A stretch of DNA of 64,000 nt from Streptomyces abyssalis (GTDB lineage: Bacteria > Actinomycetota > Actinomycetes > Streptomycetales > Streptomycetaceae), in contig NZ_LJGT01000037.1 of NCBI RefSeq assembly GCF_001751365.1, positions 496,001 to 560,000 of the forward strand, read 5' to 3'. This document shows, piece after piece, positions 56,676-64,000 of the stretch; within the stretch, counting starts at the first letter, position 1, and each line of letters opens with the position of its first letter. Position numbers and translations under genes: made by a program. The notes beneath the pieces were generated by a model, which searched no databases, was not told where the DNA came from, and saw only the letters and a list, made by a program, of their open reading frames with translations.

Positions 56676-58024
56676 CGATGAGCGAGACCCCGGCACCGGC
56701 AGGCGTGCCGCGCAGGACCGGGGAGCCGCTGCCCTCGGACTTGCGGGACGCGGGCGAGCGGATGGACGCCGAGGAGCTGCGCGCGCATCAGCTCACCGGG
56801 CTCCGGCGGACGCTGCGCACCGCCTACGACGAAGTCGAGCTGTACAGAAGGAAGTTCGACGAGGCAGGGGTGCGCCCCGAGGACTGCCGCACCCTGGAGG
56901 ACCTCTCCCGCTTCCCCTTCACCACCAAGGCGGACCTGCGGGAGACGTACCCGTTCGGGATGTTCGCCGTGCCGATGGCCGATGTACGCCGCATCCACGC
57001 CTCAAGCGGCACGACAGGCCGTCCGACGGTGGTCGGTTACACCGAGGGCGACATCTCGATGTGGGCGGACATGGTCGCCCGCTCCATCCGGGCCGCGGGC
57101 GGCCGCCCGGGTGACAAGGTCCATGTCGCCTACGGGTACGGCCTGTTCACCGGCGGACTCGGCGCGCACTACGGAGCGGAGCGCGCGGGCTGCACTGTCA
57201 TCCCCGTCTCCGGAGGCATGACCGCCCGCCAGGTCCAGCTCATCCAGGACTTCCAGCCCGAGATCATCATGGTCACCCCGTCCTACATGCTCACGCTGCT
57301 GGACGAGTTCGAACGGCAGGGCGTCGACCCGCGCGGCACCTCGCTCAGGACGGGCGTCTTCGGCGCGGAGCCGTGGACGGAGGAGATGCGCGCGGAGATC
57401 GAGGAACGCGTCGGCATCCACGCCGTCGACATATACGGGCTGTCCGAGGTCATCGGCCCCGGCGTCGCGCAGGAGTGCGTGGAGAGCAAGGACGGACTGC
57501 ACATCTGGGAGGACCAGTTCTACCCGGAGATCGTCGACCCCGTCACCGACGTGATCCAAGCGCCCGGCGAGGAAGGGGAGTTGCTCTTCACCTCCCTCAC
57601 CAAGGAGGCCATGCCGGTCATCCGCTACCGCACCCGCGACCTGACGCGGCTGCTGCCCGGCACCGCACGTCCCGCCTTCCGCCGCATGGAGAAGGTCACC
57701 CGGCGCTGCGACGACATGATCATCCTGCGTGGCGTCAACATCTTCCCCAGCCAGGTCGAGGAGATCCTGCTGCGCACCCCCGGCCTCGCGCCCCACTTCC
57801 AGCTGCGGCTGGGCACCCGCGGCCGCCTCGACCACATGACCGTCCGCGTGGAGAGCCGGCCCGGCACCGCCACCGGGCAGCGCGAGGCCGCCGGGGAGTC
57901 GGTCGCCAGGGCGGTCAAGGACGGCATCGGGCTGAGCGTCGAGGTCGAGATCGTGGAACCGGAGACGCTGGAGCGCTCCGTCGGCAAGATCCGCCGCGTC
58001 GTCGACGAGCGCTCACGGGGTTGA
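56672..58024 (+). CDS. paaK: Phenylacetate-CoA ligase (PaaK)
   Basis: This 450-residue AMP-forming ligase activates phenylacetate to phenylacetyl-CoA. RIHASSGTTGRPTVVGY is the phosphate loop, and YGYGLFTGGLGAHYGAE and VSGGMTARQVQLIQDFQPE form the core. DIYGLSEVIGPGVAQEC and DMIILRGVNIFPSQVEEIL are the adenylate and hinge motifs. It is translationally coupled to PaaI. The ring-epoxidase genes (PaaABCDE), PaaG and PaaZ are not in this window, so the rest of the pathway must be elsewhere or the ligase has another aromatic acid as substrate. Confidence 0.93.
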   Translation: MTMSETPAPAGVPRRTGEPLPSDLRDAGERMDAEELRAHQLTGLRRTLRTAYDEVELYRRKFDEAGVRPEDCRTLEDLSRFPFTTKADLRETYPFGMFAVPMADVRRIHASSGTTGRPTVVGYTEGDISMWADMVARSIRAAGGRPGDKVHVAYGYGLFTGGLGAHYGAERAGCTVIPVSGGMTARQVQLIQDFQPEIIMVTPSYMLTLLDEFERQGVDPRGTSLRTGVFGAEPWTEEMRAEIEERVGIHAVDIYGLSEVIGPGVAQECVESKDGLHIWEDQFYPEIVDPVTDVIQAPGEEGELLFTSLTKEAMPVIRYRTRDLTRLLPGTARPAFRRMEKVTRRCDDMIILRGVNIFPSQVEEILLRTPGLAPHFQLRLGTRGRLDHMTVRVESRPGTATGQREAAGESVARAVKDGIGLSVEVEIVEPETLERSVGKIRRVVDERSRG

Positions 58025-58031
58025 CGAGCTC

Positions 58032-58880
58032 TCACGGGGTCGAGGGGCCCCGGTCCCCGCGGTCGTCGCGGGCGCCGAAGTTGTCCGTCGTGAACTGCGC
58101 GTTGGCGACGAGGAATCCGCCGTCCACGGGATACGACTGGCCGGTGGTGTAGGTCGCCGCGTCCGAGGCGAGCCATGCGATGAGCGAGGCGACCTCGCGC
58201 GGGTCGCCGGGACGGGGGACGGGCAGCGCCGGACGGTCGAGGGTGTGGACGTCGGCGTCCTCCAGGCCCGACATCCTCGTGGCGATCAGGCCCGGTGCGA
58301 CGGCGTTCACCGTGATGCCGTGCCTGGCCAGTTCGACCGCCATCGACTTCGTCAGTCCGCCCAGTCCGTGCTTGGCGGTGTTGTACGCCGCCGACGAGGG
58401 CAGCGGCGTGTGCTCGTGCACGGACGTGACGTTGATGATGCGGCCGCCGTGCCCCTGGCCGATCATCCGGCGCGCGGCGCGCTGGCTCAGCAGCAGCGGC
58501 CCCTCCAGATCCACCCGCATCACATGCCGGAAGTCCTCGAAGGTCATCTCGGTGAACGGGGCCGCACGGTTGGTCCCCGCGGCGTTGACGAGGACGTCCA
58601 GCCGGCCGAAGGCGTCCGCGAATTCGTCGACGACCGCCTCCGGCCCGGGAAGCCGGGTGAGGTCGAGGTGACGCACCTCGGCACTCCGTCCGTGCCCGCG
58701 CACCTGGTCGGCGGTGGCGCGTGCGTCGGCCTCGTCCGCGAACCAGGTCACGCCGACGTCGAATCCGTCCCTGGCCAGTGCCGCGGCGGTCGCCCTGCCG
58801 ATGCCCGACTCCGAGCCGGTGACGACGGCGACCTTGCCTCCGGGGGTGCCGGAGCTGCCGGGGGTGGGGTCGTGGTCCAT
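58032..58880 (-). CDS. Short-chain dehydrogenase/reductase
   Basis: This 282-residue classical SDR has the cofactor motif VVTGSESGIGRATAAALA, LVNAAGTN, and the catalytic Ser/Tyr/Lys set (INVTSVHEH, SSAAYNTAKHG). VAPGLIATRM and TYTTGQSYPVDGGF are standard late motifs. It resembles glucose-1-dehydrogenase-type and 3-oxoacyl-ACP-reductase-like SDRs, but the substrate is unknown. It ends 7 bases from the convergent PaaK gene. Confidence 0.87.
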   Translation of the reverse strand: MDHDPTPGSSGTPGGKVAVVTGSESGIGRATAAALARDGFDVGVTWFADEADARATADQVRGHGRSAEVRHLDLTRLPGPEAVVDEFADAFGRLDVLVNAAGTNRAAPFTEMTFEDFRHVMRVDLEGPLLLSQRAARRMIGQGHGGRIINVTSVHEHTPLPSSAAYNTAKHGLGGLTKSMAVELARHGITVNAVAPGLIATRMSGLEDADVHTLDRPALPVPRPGDPREVASLIAWLASDAATYTTGQSYPVDGGFLVANAQFTTDNFGARDDRGDRGPSTP

Positions 58881-59067
58881 GGGGATGCTGCTCCTCGTCC
58901 GCGAGACCGGGCACCGGGGGTTCCGGTGGCACTGCCGGTGCTGGAAGAGTGCCCGGCAACGGCCCCGCCGACCGTCCCGCCGCCCGTCCTTCCCGCCGCG
59001 GCGCAGGCCGGGCTGCGGGTGGCGGGCTGCCGGTGCGGGCTGCCCGGTGGGGCCCCGCGTAACGCGG

Positions 59068-59757
59068 TCAGGCCGCGGCCTCCAGGTTCAGCAGGGTCCG
59101 TTTGGCCTCGGCTCCTCCCGCGTATCCGCCTGCTGAGCCGTCCGAACGTACGACCCTGTGGCACGGGACGACGACCGGCAGCGGGTTGGTCGCGCAGGCG
59201 GTGCCGACGGCGCGTACGGCTCTTGGGCTGCCCGCGGCGGCGGCCACCTGCGCGTAGCTCTCGGTCCGTCCGTAGCCGATGTCCGGCAGGTGCGTGATCA
59301 CCTCCCGCCGGAACCCCTTGGCCAGCCGCAGGTCCAGGGCGAGTTCGAAACGGGTGCGCCGCCCCTCGAAGTACTCCTCGATCTGCCGCACGGCCTGCGC
59401 GAGGCGCGCGGGAGCCAGCAGTACGCGCGGGCTGACGCGGTCCGCGAGATCCGCCAGCACGGCGTCATGGTCCTGTACGCCGTAGGCGACGCGGACCAGA
59501 CCCCGCTCCGTGGCGGCGAGCAGCAGGGGCCCGACGGGCGTCTCCAGCGTGCGGTAGGCGACGTCCAGGAGCCCTTCGCGCTCGGCGGACTCGGCCAGCC
59601 GGGCGTGGAGACGCTCGTGTGCAGCGGCGTCGGTGGCCGGCAGGGCTGCGAACGGGTCGAGGCCGGCTCCGGTTCCGGTCCCGGTGCCGTGCGCAGGGGC
59701 AAGGGCAGGGCCGGTCCGGCGGGCAGCCTCGGACTTGTCGCCCGGTTGCGTCGTCAT
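59068..59757 (-). CDS. ogt: Methylated-DNA-protein-cysteine methyltransferase (Ogt-like), copy 1
   Basis: This 229-residue DNA-repair protein moves alkyl groups from O6-guanine to its own cysteine. The active site is VVPCHRVVRSDGSAGGYAGG, and the helix-turn-helix DNA-binding region is PDIGYGRTESYAQVAAAAG. It has an N-terminal Ala/Pro/Gly/Thr-rich tail of about 45 residues. The ATG overlaps the stop of the sigma-factor gene (ATGA), so sigma and transferase are coupled. A second copy lies upstream at 60338-61000. Confidence 0.9.
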   Translation of the reverse strand: MTTQPGDKSEAARRTGPALAPAHGTGTGTGAGLDPFAALPATDAAAHERLHARLAESAEREGLLDVAYRTLETPVGPLLLAATERGLVRVAYGVQDHDAVLADLADRVSPRVLLAPARLAQAVRQIEEYFEGRRTRFELALDLRLAKGFRREVITHLPDIGYGRTESYAQVAAAAGSPRAVRAVGTACATNPLPVVVPCHRVVRSDGSAGGYAGGAEAKRTLLNLEAAA

Positions 59758-60278
59758 GGTTCCTCGCCTCTCTCCTCCGTATGGTGCGCAAGGCGTCTGC
59801 GCAGGGACTTGATGCCGTCGGCCGCGGCCCTGCGGGCTGCGTCGGTGCTGCCGCCCGTGACGGCCGCGATCTCCTTGTAGGGCAGGCCGGCCAGATAGTG
59901 GTAGGCGACCGCCGCGCGCTGCCGCTGCGGCAGCGCCTTCAGGGCGTCCCACAGCTCTCCGTCGCGCTCCCACTCCGGTGCCGGCTGCTGCTGAGAGCCG
60001 CCGGACGACGCCGCGGGCTCCGGAACCTCCGGCACCGCGATCGGGCGCCGTGCGCCGGCCCGTGCCACGTCGATGGCCTTGCGGTGTGCGATCGTCACCA
60101 GCCACGCCTCGACGCGGGCGTCATCGGGCAGCCGCGGGTACGCCTTCATGGCGGCGAGGAACGTCTCCGACCAGGCGTCCTCGGCGTCCGCCGGGCCGAC
60201 GACGGCCCTGCACACCCGGAGCACCACCGGCCCGTACTCGGTGACGATCTCTTCGAAAGGTCTCAGGCTCACACTCAC
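59754..60278 (-). CDS. ECF-type RNA polymerase sigma factor
   Basis: This sigma-70-family factor of about 174 residues has region 2 (VLRVCRAVVGPADAEDAWSE, ARVEAWLVTIAHRKAIDVAR) and region 4 (LPQRQRAAVAYHYLAGLPYK, EIAAVTGGSTDAARRA), with no region 3. That is the ECF layout. I start at GTG 60276-60278; the family start is not certain. It is upstream of and coupled to an alkyltransferase gene, suggesting it drives an alkylation-damage response. No anti-sigma factor gene is adjacent. Confidence 0.85.
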   Translation of the reverse strand: MSVSLRPFEEIVTEYGPVVLRVCRAVVGPADAEDAWSETFLAAMKAYPRLPDDARVEAWLVTIAHRKAIDVARAGARRPIAVPEVPEPAASSGGSQQQPAPEWERDGELWDALKALPQRQRAAVAYHYLAGLPYKEIAAVTGGSTDAARRAAADGIKSLRRRLAHHTEERGEEP

Positions 60279-60337
60279 ACCCCGTAGGCGAATCACGGCC
60301 CGCCGGCCGCCGGACGAGACGGCCCGCGCCAGGGCCC

Positions 60338-61000
60338 TCAGAAGAGCCGGGCCGTCCTCGTCACCGACCCGGCACCTTCCAGCTCCAGCAGGAACCGCTT
60401 GCGCTCCAGCCCGCCCGCGTAACCCGTCAGGGAACCGTCGGCGCCGACGACGCGGTGGCAGGGCACGATCACGGACAGCGGATTGCGGCCGTTGGCGGCA
60501 CCGACGGCCTGCGCGAGGGCCTGGTCGCCCAGCTCCCGCGCGAGCTGTCCGTACGAGCGGGTCTCCCCGTACGGGATCTGCCGCAGCAGTCCCCACACAC
60601 GCTGCCGGAAGGGCTCACCGCGCGGTGCCAGCGGCAGGTCGAAGCGCTGCCGCTCTCCCGCGAAGTACTCCCTGAGCTGCTGCTCCGTTTCGCTGAAGCC
60701 GGTCTCGTCGCGTACGCCGAGCTCGTGCGGGGACGGGCCGCGCAGATGGTCCTCGAAGTAGACGCCGGTCAGGGCCCCGCCGTCCGCGACGAGTGTGAGC
60801 GCGCCGAGAGGTGAGCCGACGACGGTGTGCCTGACGTGTCCGCCGGCCGCCGCGTCGCCCGGGCTCCCGGGGTGGTGTGCCGTGCCTTCCGTGTCCGTGG
60901 CGCGCACTGTGCCCTCCGCGTCCGTGGCGCGCACTGTCCTCTCGGTGTCCGAGGCGCCCTCGTCCTCGCCGGTGTGGCCGGTGTCCGTCCGTACTGTCAT
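60338..61000 (-). CDS. ogt: Methylated-DNA-protein-cysteine methyltransferase (Ogt-like), copy 2
   Basis: This is a 220-residue alkyltransferase. The N-terminal domain starts at about HTVVGSPLGALTLVADGGAL, the DNA-binding helix is RQIPYGETRSYGQLAREL, and the active site is VIVPCHRVVGADGSLTGYAG. The first 45 residues carry a repeated nine-residue unit (ERTVRATDA / EGTVRATDT) encoded by a 27-base tandem repeat. It lies upstream of the sigma factor on the same strand, with a 59-base gap. Confidence 0.9.
   Translation of the reverse strand: MTVRTDTGHTGEDEGASDTERTVRATDAEGTVRATDTEGTAHHPGSPGDAAAGGHVRHTVVGSPLGALTLVADGGALTGVYFEDHLRGPSPHELGVRDETGFSETEQQLREYFAGERQRFDLPLAPRGEPFRQRVWGLLRQIPYGETRSYGQLARELGDQALAQAVGAANGRNPLSVIVPCHRVVGADGSLTGYAGGLERKRFLLELEGAGSVTRTARLF
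60882..60959 (-). repeat. 27-base tandem repeat within the alkyltransferase gene
   Basis: Three units, the first two (60882-60908, 60909-60935) nearly identical and the third diverged, encode the nine-residue repeat in the N-terminal tail. Such repeats change length easily by slippage. Confidence 0.75.
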
Positions 61001-61130
61001 GGCCCCGCTCCTTCCGTGCCGCGTGGGCCGATTCTTCCGGTCCACACCAGGAAGACGTCGCGGAAGCCCCGTACGTGAGACGGGGTGCGGAGAAATCTCC
61101 GGATCTCCGCGGATTCCGGGGACCGCAGCC

Positions 61131-61781
61131 TTATCCGGCCTCCGCGGCCACCTGTTTCAGCGTCCGGCCGCTGAGTGCCGAGCGGGCCCGCTGCGGATCG
61201 GGCGTGCGGCCCTCGCGCGCCGCCCGCGCGTCGTTCTCCTTCACCAGGAGCCATGCCTCGCGGCCGTCGCTGCCGGCTCCGCCGCCGCGGAAGCGCGTCA
61301 GGGCGTAGCCGCCGCGGAGCTTCGTGCCGTCGAGCCGGAACGTGGCGTGGCCGCGGCGCAGCGCGTCCGCGAAGTCGGGGGAGAGCGGCTCGTAGGTGCC
61401 CTCGTCCCAGACGATGACGGCGCCCGCCCCGTACTCCCCGGAAGGCACCACGCCCTCGAACTCCCGGTATTCCAGCGGGTGGTCCTCCGTCGGCATCGCC
61501 AGCCGCTTCTCGCGCGGATCGGGCGAGGGACCCTTCGGGACGGACCAGGACTTCAGTACGCCCTCCACCTCCAGGCGGAAGTCGAAGTGCAGGGTGCTCG
61601 CGTCGTGGATCTGTACGACGAAGCCGGCAGCGCCCTCGGCCGGGGCGGCGTCGCCGCGGGGCTCGCCGGTCCTGGAGAAGTGCCGCTTGTCGCGGTAGCT
61701 CTTCAGGGCGTCCGGCTTCGTGCGCTTCCCGCCGGTTCCGCGCCGGGCGGTCTCCGTGTTCTTCCTGCTCCTGTCGCTCAC
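61131..61781 (-). CDS. Stand-alone LigD-type 3'-phosphoesterase
   Basis: This 216-residue protein matches the phosphoesterase domain of bacterial ligase LigD, which trims 3' ends in non-homologous end joining. FVVQIHDASTLHFDFRLEVE carries the histidines and Asp of the active site, and KGPSPDPREKRLAM, DHPLEYREFEGVVPSGEYGAG and VWDEGTYEP follow. No ligase or polymerase domain and no Ku gene are present nearby. The GTG at 61779-61781 has AAGGAG upstream. Confidence 0.9.
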   Translation of the reverse strand: MSDRSRKNTETARRGTGGKRTKPDALKSYRDKRHFSRTGEPRGDAAPAEGAAGFVVQIHDASTLHFDFRLEVEGVLKSWSVPKGPSPDPREKRLAMPTEDHPLEYREFEGVVPSGEYGAGAVIVWDEGTYEPLSPDFADALRRGHATFRLDGTKLRGGYALTRFRGGGAGSDGREAWLLVKENDARAAREGRTPDPQRARSALSGRTLKQVAAEAG

Positions 61782-61996
61782 TGCGGCTCCTTCCGGCGGG
61801 CGGACACCGCGTACGAGTGCCCGCGAGTGCCGCCTCACGCACCCGTACGCGGCACGTGCGGCGAGCCCGGCGGGAAGACCGCGGCGCCCCGGGGCGCTGT
61901 AGTGAACGGCGCGAAACCGGGTACCTCCGCCGTCCGGGAGTGTCACCCGCGCGCACACCGAACCCGAGAGAGACGTACCGAAGGGAAGCAACCACC

Positions 61997-62821
61997 GTGA
62001 AATTCGGCGTATCGACCTTCATCACCGATCAAGGGATCGCCCCCGACGCCCTGGGCCGTGCCGTCGAGGAGCGCGGCTTCGACTCGCTGCTGATCGCCGA
62101 ACACACCCACATCCCCGTCGACCGCCGCTCGCCCTACCCGGGAGGGGGCGACCTGCCGGAGATGTACTACCGCACCCTCGACCCGTTCGTCGCCCTGAGC
62201 GCCGCCGCCGCGGTCACCGACCGGCTGCTGCTGGGCACCGGCATCGCGCTCGTGCCGCAGCGGGACCCGATCGTCACGGCGAAGGAGGTCGCCTCGCTCG
62301 ACCTCGTCTCCGGCGGGCGTGCCGTCTTCGGCGTCGGCGTCGGCTGGAACCGTGAGGAGATGGAGAACCACGGGACAGACCCGTCCACCCGCGGGCGCCT
62401 CGCCGACGAGCGGCTGCGCGCGATCCGCGAGTTGTGGACCGCGGAGAAGGCCGAATTCCACGGTGAGTTCGTCGACTTCGACCCCGTCTACTCGTGGCCC
62501 AAGCCGGTGCAGCGTCCGCATCCGCCCATCTGGGTCGGCGGCGCCGAGGGCGCCTTCAAGCGGATCGCCGCCCTCGGGGACGTATGGCTCGCCAACAGGA
62601 CCACACCCGAACAGCTGGGCCCGAAGATCGAGCGGATGCGCGCGGTCGCAGGCCGGGACGTGCCGGTGACGGTGTACGCGACTCCCGACGACCCCGCGGC
62701 GATCGAGGGCTTCGCACAGCTCGGCGTCGAGCGCCTGCTGCTGTATCTGCCGACGCGTCCCGAGGGCGAGTCGCTGGAGGCACTCGACCGGCTCGCCGCG
62801 TGCGCCGGCCGGTTCAGCTGA
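61997..62821 (+). CDS. LLM-class F420-dependent oxidoreductase
   Basis: This 274-residue luciferase-like enzyme is of the F420-type group. KFGVSTFITDQGIAPDALGR starts the barrel, and LIAEHTHIPVDRRSPYPGGG and LLGTGIALVPQRDPIVTAKE are the cofactor loops. FGVGVGWNREEMENHG and PPIWVGGAEGAFKRIAA complete it. GAAGGGAAG precedes the GTG at 61997. It is followed after 13 bases by a second F420-type protein, so the two are probably cotranscribed. Confidence 0.87.
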   Translation: MKFGVSTFITDQGIAPDALGRAVEERGFDSLLIAEHTHIPVDRRSPYPGGGDLPEMYYRTLDPFVALSAAAAVTDRLLLGTGIALVPQRDPIVTAKEVASLDLVSGGRAVFGVGVGWNREEMENHGTDPSTRGRLADERLRAIRELWTAEKAEFHGEFVDFDPVYSWPKPVQRPHPPIWVGGAEGAFKRIAALGDVWLANRTTPEQLGPKIERMRAVAGRDVPVTVYATPDDPAAIEGFAQLGVERLLLYLPTRPEGESLEALDRLAACAGRFS

Positions 62822-62834
62822 GCGGCGGCCGGCC

Positions 62835-63266
62835 GTGCCGAAGATGACGGGCGACGAGGCGCGGGAACGCTTCGCGCGGGCGCGGGCCGCCACCCTGGCC
62901 ACCGCCGACGAGACCGGGCGACCGCACCTCGTGCCCGTCACCTTCGCCCTCAGCGGCGACGTCGTCGTCTTCGCCGTCGACCACAAGCCGAAACGGTCGC
63001 AGCGGCTGAAGCGGCTCGACAACATCCGGGCCAACCCCGCGGTCGCCCTGCTCACCGACGCGTACGACGAGGACTGGGAACGGCTCTGGTGGGCGCGCGC
63101 CGACGGCACGGCGCGCGTCCTGCCGGCGCCGGAGAGCTCCGCCGCGTCCGCCGGATACGCGGAGCTGCTCACGCGGAAGTACGCCCGGCAGTACGGGCCG
63201 ACGCCGCCGCGAGGGCACGTCGTCGAGATCGCGGTGACGCGGTGGAGCGGCTGGCGGGCAGTGTGA
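62835..63266 (+). CDS. PPOX-class F420-dependent oxidoreductase
   Basis: This 143-residue split-barrel flavin/F420-binding protein is of the pyridoxamine-phosphate-oxidase-like superfamily, TIGR03668 group. ARAATLATADETGRPHLVPV and VVFAVDHKPKRSQRLKRLDN contact the cofactor, and the RLWWARADGTARVLP strand follows. Start at GTG 62835 or ATG 62844. Substrates of these small enzymes are mostly unknown. Confidence 0.85.
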   Translation: MPKMTGDEARERFARARAATLATADETGRPHLVPVTFALSGDVVVFAVDHKPKRSQRLKRLDNIRANPAVALLTDAYDEDWERLWWARADGTARVLPAPESSAASAGYAELLTRKYARQYGPTPPRGHVVEIAVTRWSGWRAV

Positions 63267-63392
63267 CCCCTGGCCCCGGCCGGAGGTGCTCGTGCCGCGC
63301 GTGGAGTGCGCCCGTCCGCCGGCCGGAGGGGACCGGTCCGCTTGCGGGCCCCGCCGTTCCCGCTGCTCGGTGAACGTGCAACGATCCGCCTC

Positions 63393-64000
63393 ATGGCGAC
63401 AGTGAGTGAACTCCTCCCCAGCGACGCCGTGAGCCTGGAGGCCCCGGCGGCGGACTGGCGGGAGGCCGTCCGGCTCGCCGGCGAGCTGATGACGCGGACC
63501 GGGACGAGCACCGGCGACTACACCGCGGAGATGATCCGGAACGTCGAGGAGAACGGTCCGTACATCGTCATCGCGCCCGGCTTCGCGCTCGCGCACGCCC
63601 GTCCGTCACCGGCGGTGCTGAGAACCGGCATGTCGTGGGTGCGGCTCGCGGAACCGGTGGAGTTCGGGCACGAGTCGAACGACCCCGTGGGACTGGTCGT
63701 CGGCCTCGCCGCCGAGGACCAGGGCGCACACCAGGCGGCACTCGCGGGGCTGGCGCAGCTGCTGGCTGACCCGGAGACCGAGCAGGCGCTGAAGGACGCC
63801 CCCTCGCCGGACGCGCTGCTGGCCGTTCTCGGCGGCGGGCACGGGGGCGGGAACGCCGAGCGGGCGGACGCCGGGACGGCGGCCCGGGACGGTGGCGGTG
63901 GCGGTGGCGGTGGTGCCACCGTGCACAAGATCCTCACGGTGTGCGGCAACGGCCTGGGCACGAGCCTCTTCCTGAAGAACACCCTCGAACAGGTGCTGCA
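63393..64000 (+). CDS. PTS IIA-IIB fusion protein (mannitol/ascorbate type), cut by window edge
   Basis: This phosphotransferase-system protein enters from an ATG at 63393 and runs past the window edge; 202 residues are visible. The IIA domain has the phosphorylated His68 in APGFALAHARPSP. After about 150 residues comes an Ala/Gly-rich linker with eight Gly in a row (167-174), then the start of a IIB domain with the phosphocysteine Cys184 in ILTVCGNGLGTSLFLKNTL. The IIB motif matches the ascorbate (SgaB/UlaB) type. A IIC permease gene (SgaT/UlaA-like) is expected just beyond the edge. Confidence 0.9.
   Translation, partial: MATVSELLPSDAVSLEAPAADWREAVRLAGELMTRTGTSTGDYTAEMIRNVEENGPYIVIAPGFALAHARPSPAVLRTGMSWVRLAEPVEFGHESNDPVGLVVGLAAEDQGAHQAALAGLAQLLADPETEQALKDAPSPDALLAVLGGGHGGGNAERADAGTAARDGGGGGGGGATVHKILTVCGNGLGTSLFLKNTLEQVL

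Noticed and set aside
1..64000. Prophage, insertion sequence or integrative element
   Set aside because: No transposase, integrase, capsid or packaging gene is recognised, and there are no terminal repeats or tRNA-flanking sites.
1..64000. Secondary-metabolite cluster
   Set aside because: The oxidoreductases, ligase and methyltransferase-like proteins do not sit with a polyketide, peptide or terpene synthase, and each has a plausible primary or extracellular role.

Overview
The window is high-GC DNA whose codon use, start codons (many GTG, some TTG) and gene families point to a Streptomyces or close streptomycete. It carries an Scr1-type helix-turn-helix regulator, two S-adenosylmethionine-binding proteins of the DUF574 type, an LAETG sortase substrate, a two-domain small laccase, a VanZ-like protein and a DasR-type operator before a chitin-active oxygenase. 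I see no rRNA, tRNA, CRISPR array, prophage, insertion sequence, or PKS/NRPS cluster. This looks like ordinary chromosome rich in catabolic and secreted functions.

Layout. 1-7400: thioredoxin, a secreted copper oxygenase (AA10) under a probable DasR site, a luciferase-like monooxygenase, a Tat-exported ceramidase, a secreted serine protease and a sortase-anchored surface protein. 7476-16227: a catabolic block (MHS-family transporter, thiolase, LysR regulator, two-subunit CoA-transferase, 3-hydroxyacyl-CoA dehydrogenase, acyl-CoA dehydrogenase) that fits uptake and beta-oxidation of a C5-C6 dicarboxylate. Its three promoters share an unusual two-part motif. 16355-25700: DUF574 protein, VanZ-like protein with a histone-H1-like tail, DUF4230 protein, alditol oxidase, Scr1-type regulator, metallo-beta-lactamase-fold hydrolase, mycothiol-dependent-type enzyme, FGGY kinase and a small secreted protein. 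25777-29857: a GntR-regulated operon pairing a GMC oxidoreductase with a protein of unknown function.

30105-34747: nitroreductase, a secreted SH3-like protein with a structured leader, an AAA ATPase, a second DUF574 protein, and a membrane protein preceded by a 32-codon ORF. 34909-40957: a secreted redox locus. A ThuA plus sorbosone-dehydrogenase-like protein is translationally coupled to a cupredoxin / Ig-like / DUF1080 protein, and both diverge from a small laccase. 41155-44952: cold-shock protein with a hairpin leader, a membrane glycosyltransferase-like protein, a ketopantoate-reductase-like enzyme, S4 and PRC-barrel proteins. 45068-48764: a three-subunit molybdenum aldehyde oxidoreductase of the PaoABC type.

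48877-55036: a HAD dehalogenase-like protein, then an operon of a hydantoinase/oxoprolinase protein, two DUF917 proteins and a PucR regulator. 55451-58880: an RsbW-like ATPase, a PaaI thioesterase coupled to PaaK phenylacetate-CoA ligase, and an SDR. 59068-61781: a DNA-repair island with a sigma factor, two alkylguanine-DNA alkyltransferases and a stand-alone LigD-type phosphoesterase. 61997-64000: two F420-type oxidoreductases and a PTS IIA-IIB fusion cut by the window edge.

The strongest candidates for undescribed biology are the shared two-part promoter element of the dicarboxylate block, the secreted copper/dehydrogenase redox locus, and the hydantoinase-DUF917-DUF917-PucR operon.
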